Part shown: positions 14,411 to 15,458 of the stretch, piece by piece
Numbering within the stretch: the first letter of the stretch is position 1
Layout of the letters: every line of letters starts with the position of its first letter
Notes under the pieces: model-generated
What the model saw: the letters and a program-made list of their open reading frames with translations, nothing else
Database searches by the model: none
What the model was told of the DNA's origin: nothing
Translations under genes and position numbers: made by a program
Source: an uncultured Methylococcaceae bacterium
GTDB lineage: Bacteria; Pseudomonadota; Gammaproteobacteria; Methylococcales; Methylomonadaceae
DNA length: 15,458 nt
NCBI GenBank assembly: GCA_913009515.1
Contig: CAJVYO010000010.1
Span: 1-15,458, forward strand
Reading direction: 5' to 3'

Positions 14411-15458
14411 ATGGCTAAAATGATTGGAATTGATTTAGGAACCACAAACTCATGTGTTGCTGTCCTAGAAAATGGTAAAACCCGTGTAATCGAAAACAGT
14501 GAAGGGGCAAGAACTACGCCTTCTATTATTGCCTTTACACAAGATGATGAAGTATTAGTTGGACAGTCTGCAAAGCGTCAAGCGGTAACTAATCCTGAAA
14601 ATACCTTATATGCGATTAAGCGTTTAATCGGTCGTCGTTTTAAAGATGATGCGGTACAAAAAGACATCAAAATGGTGCCTTACAATATTATCGAAGCTGA
14701 AAACGGTGATGCGTGGGTTGAATGTCATGGTAATAAAATGGCAGCACCTGAAATTTCATCACGTATTTTGATGAAGTTGAAAAAAGATGCAGAAGCTTTT
14801 TTAGGTGATGAAGTCACTGAAGCAGTTATTACGGTACCGGCTTATTTCAATGATTCACAGCGTCAAGCAACTAAAGATGCAGGTCGTATCGCGGGCTTAG
14901 ATGTTAAACGTATTATCAATGAGCCAACGGCTGCAGCATTGGCGTTTGGTATGGATAAATCACGTGGTGATTCAACTATCGCGGTTTATGATTTAGGGGG
15001 CGGAACCTTTGATGTCTCAATTATTGAAATTGCGGAAGTTGAAGGCGAACATACGTTTGAAGTATTAGCGACCAATGGTGATACGTTCTTAGGTGGTGAA
15101 GATTTCGATTTAAGAATCATTGATTATCTAGCGAGCGAATTTAAAAAAGATAATGCGATTGATTTACATAATGATCCATTAGCTCTACAACGCTTAAAAG
15201 AAGCGGCTGAAAAAGCAAAAATTGAATTATCATCTGCGGAACAAACCGATGTTAATCTTCCGTATGTAACGGCTGATGCATCAGGCCCTAAACATTTAAA
15301 TGTTAAATTGACTCGTGCTAAATTAGAGTCGTTAGTTGATGATTTAATTGATCGTACTAAAGGCCCTTGTATCACGGCATTAAAAGATGCGGGTTTATCT
15401 GCAGGCGAAATTGATGAAGTTATTTTGGTCGGTGGTCAAAGTCGTATGCCAAAAGTAC
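14411..15458 (+). CDS. dnaK: Chaperone DnaK, N-terminal part cut by the window end
   Basis: Hsp70 chaperone that binds exposed hydrophobic peptide segments in an ATP-driven cycle with DnaJ and GrpE. The first 349 codons are present, about 55 per cent of the usual 640. They cover nearly all of the ATPase domain: GIDLGTTNSCVAVLE at 6-20 (phosphate 1), K70 in AIKRLIGRRF, VPAYFNDSQRQATKDAG at 142-158, NEPTAAALAFG at 170-180, DLGGGTFDVSI at 194-204 with T199, and ILVGGQSRMPKV at 338-349. The start is the ATG at 14411, supported by TTGGAG at 14398-14403 and by the MAKMIGIDLG opening. The frame has no stop to the window edge; the peptide-binding domain lies beyond it. Codon use is like that of grpE. 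Confidence 0.98.
   Translation, partial: MAKMIGIDLGTTNSCVAVLENGKTRVIENSEGARTTPSIIAFTQDDEVLVGQSAKRQAVTNPENTLYAIKRLIGRRFKDDAVQKDIKMVPYNIIEAENGDAWVECHGNKMAAPEISSRILMKLKKDAEAFLGDEVTEAVITVPAYFNDSQRQATKDAGRIAGLDVKRIINEPTAAALAFGMDKSRGDSTIAVYDLGGGTFDVSIIEIAEVEGEHTFEVLATNGDTFLGGEDFDLRIIDYLASEFKKDNAIDLHNDPLALQRLKEAAEKAKIELSSAEQTDVNLPYVTADASGPKHLNVKLTRAKLESLVDDLIDRTKGPCITALKDAGLSAGEIDEVILVGGQSRMPKV

Noticed and set aside
1..15458. CRISPR array, tRNA, rRNA, transposase or prophage genes
   Set aside because: No spaced direct repeats, tRNA-like cloverleaf with a CCA end, or recognisable recombinase or phage gene was found on either strand by eye.

Overview
The window reads as a chromosomal segment of an AT-rich gammaproteobacterium. 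The evidence is the pyrF, grpE and dnaK sequences, the 188-residue extein type of dCTP deaminase, and a sigma-32 heat-shock promoter of E. coli type. The dispersed GC-rich palindrome at 9956-9987 resembles repeats I associate with Methylococcales and Thiotrichales, but the order and genus cannot be fixed from this sequence alone. Coding density is high and no stretch above 300 bases lacks a gene.

Region 1 (1-8555, + strand) is a seven-gene block in which every junction is a 1 to 8 base stop/start overlap. It encodes a membrane protein (probably cut by the window edge), a 2Fe-2S/ASKHA corrinoid-activating protein (RACE type), a cobalamin-binding corrinoid protein, a UroD-family methyltransferase-like protein, a DUF1638 protein, a sensor histidine kinase without a receiver, and a REC-PAS-GGDEF-EAL response regulator. 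The first part resembles a corrinoid-dependent methyltransfer system. The last two genes suggest its state is passed to cyclic-di-GMP. The methyltransferase-like protein lacks the His/Cys/Cys zinc ligands of MtaA/MtbA, and no second methyltransferase is visible. This is the least conventional part of the window.

Region 2 (8598-9382, + strand) holds a GlpE-like rhodanese overlapping a membrane-anchored retropepsin-like protease. A strong hairpin at 9409-9434 separates it from the convergent minus-strand genes.

Region 3 (9478-11997, - strand) holds a protein with an N-terminal cold-shock-like segment and a TM2 domain, a repeat-rich spacer, dcd (dCTP deaminase) interrupted by a 246-residue intein with an HNH endonuclease domain, and an unrecognised small membrane protein. 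The intein lies directly after the catalytic arginine of the deaminase, so protein splicing must be required for activity.

Region 4 (12123-15458, + strand) holds an exported protein of unknown function, pyrF (orotidine 5'-phosphate decarboxylase), grpE and the first 349 codons of dnaK. A near-consensus sigma-32 promoter sits between pyrF and grpE, so the chaperone genes can be heat-induced separately from pyrF.
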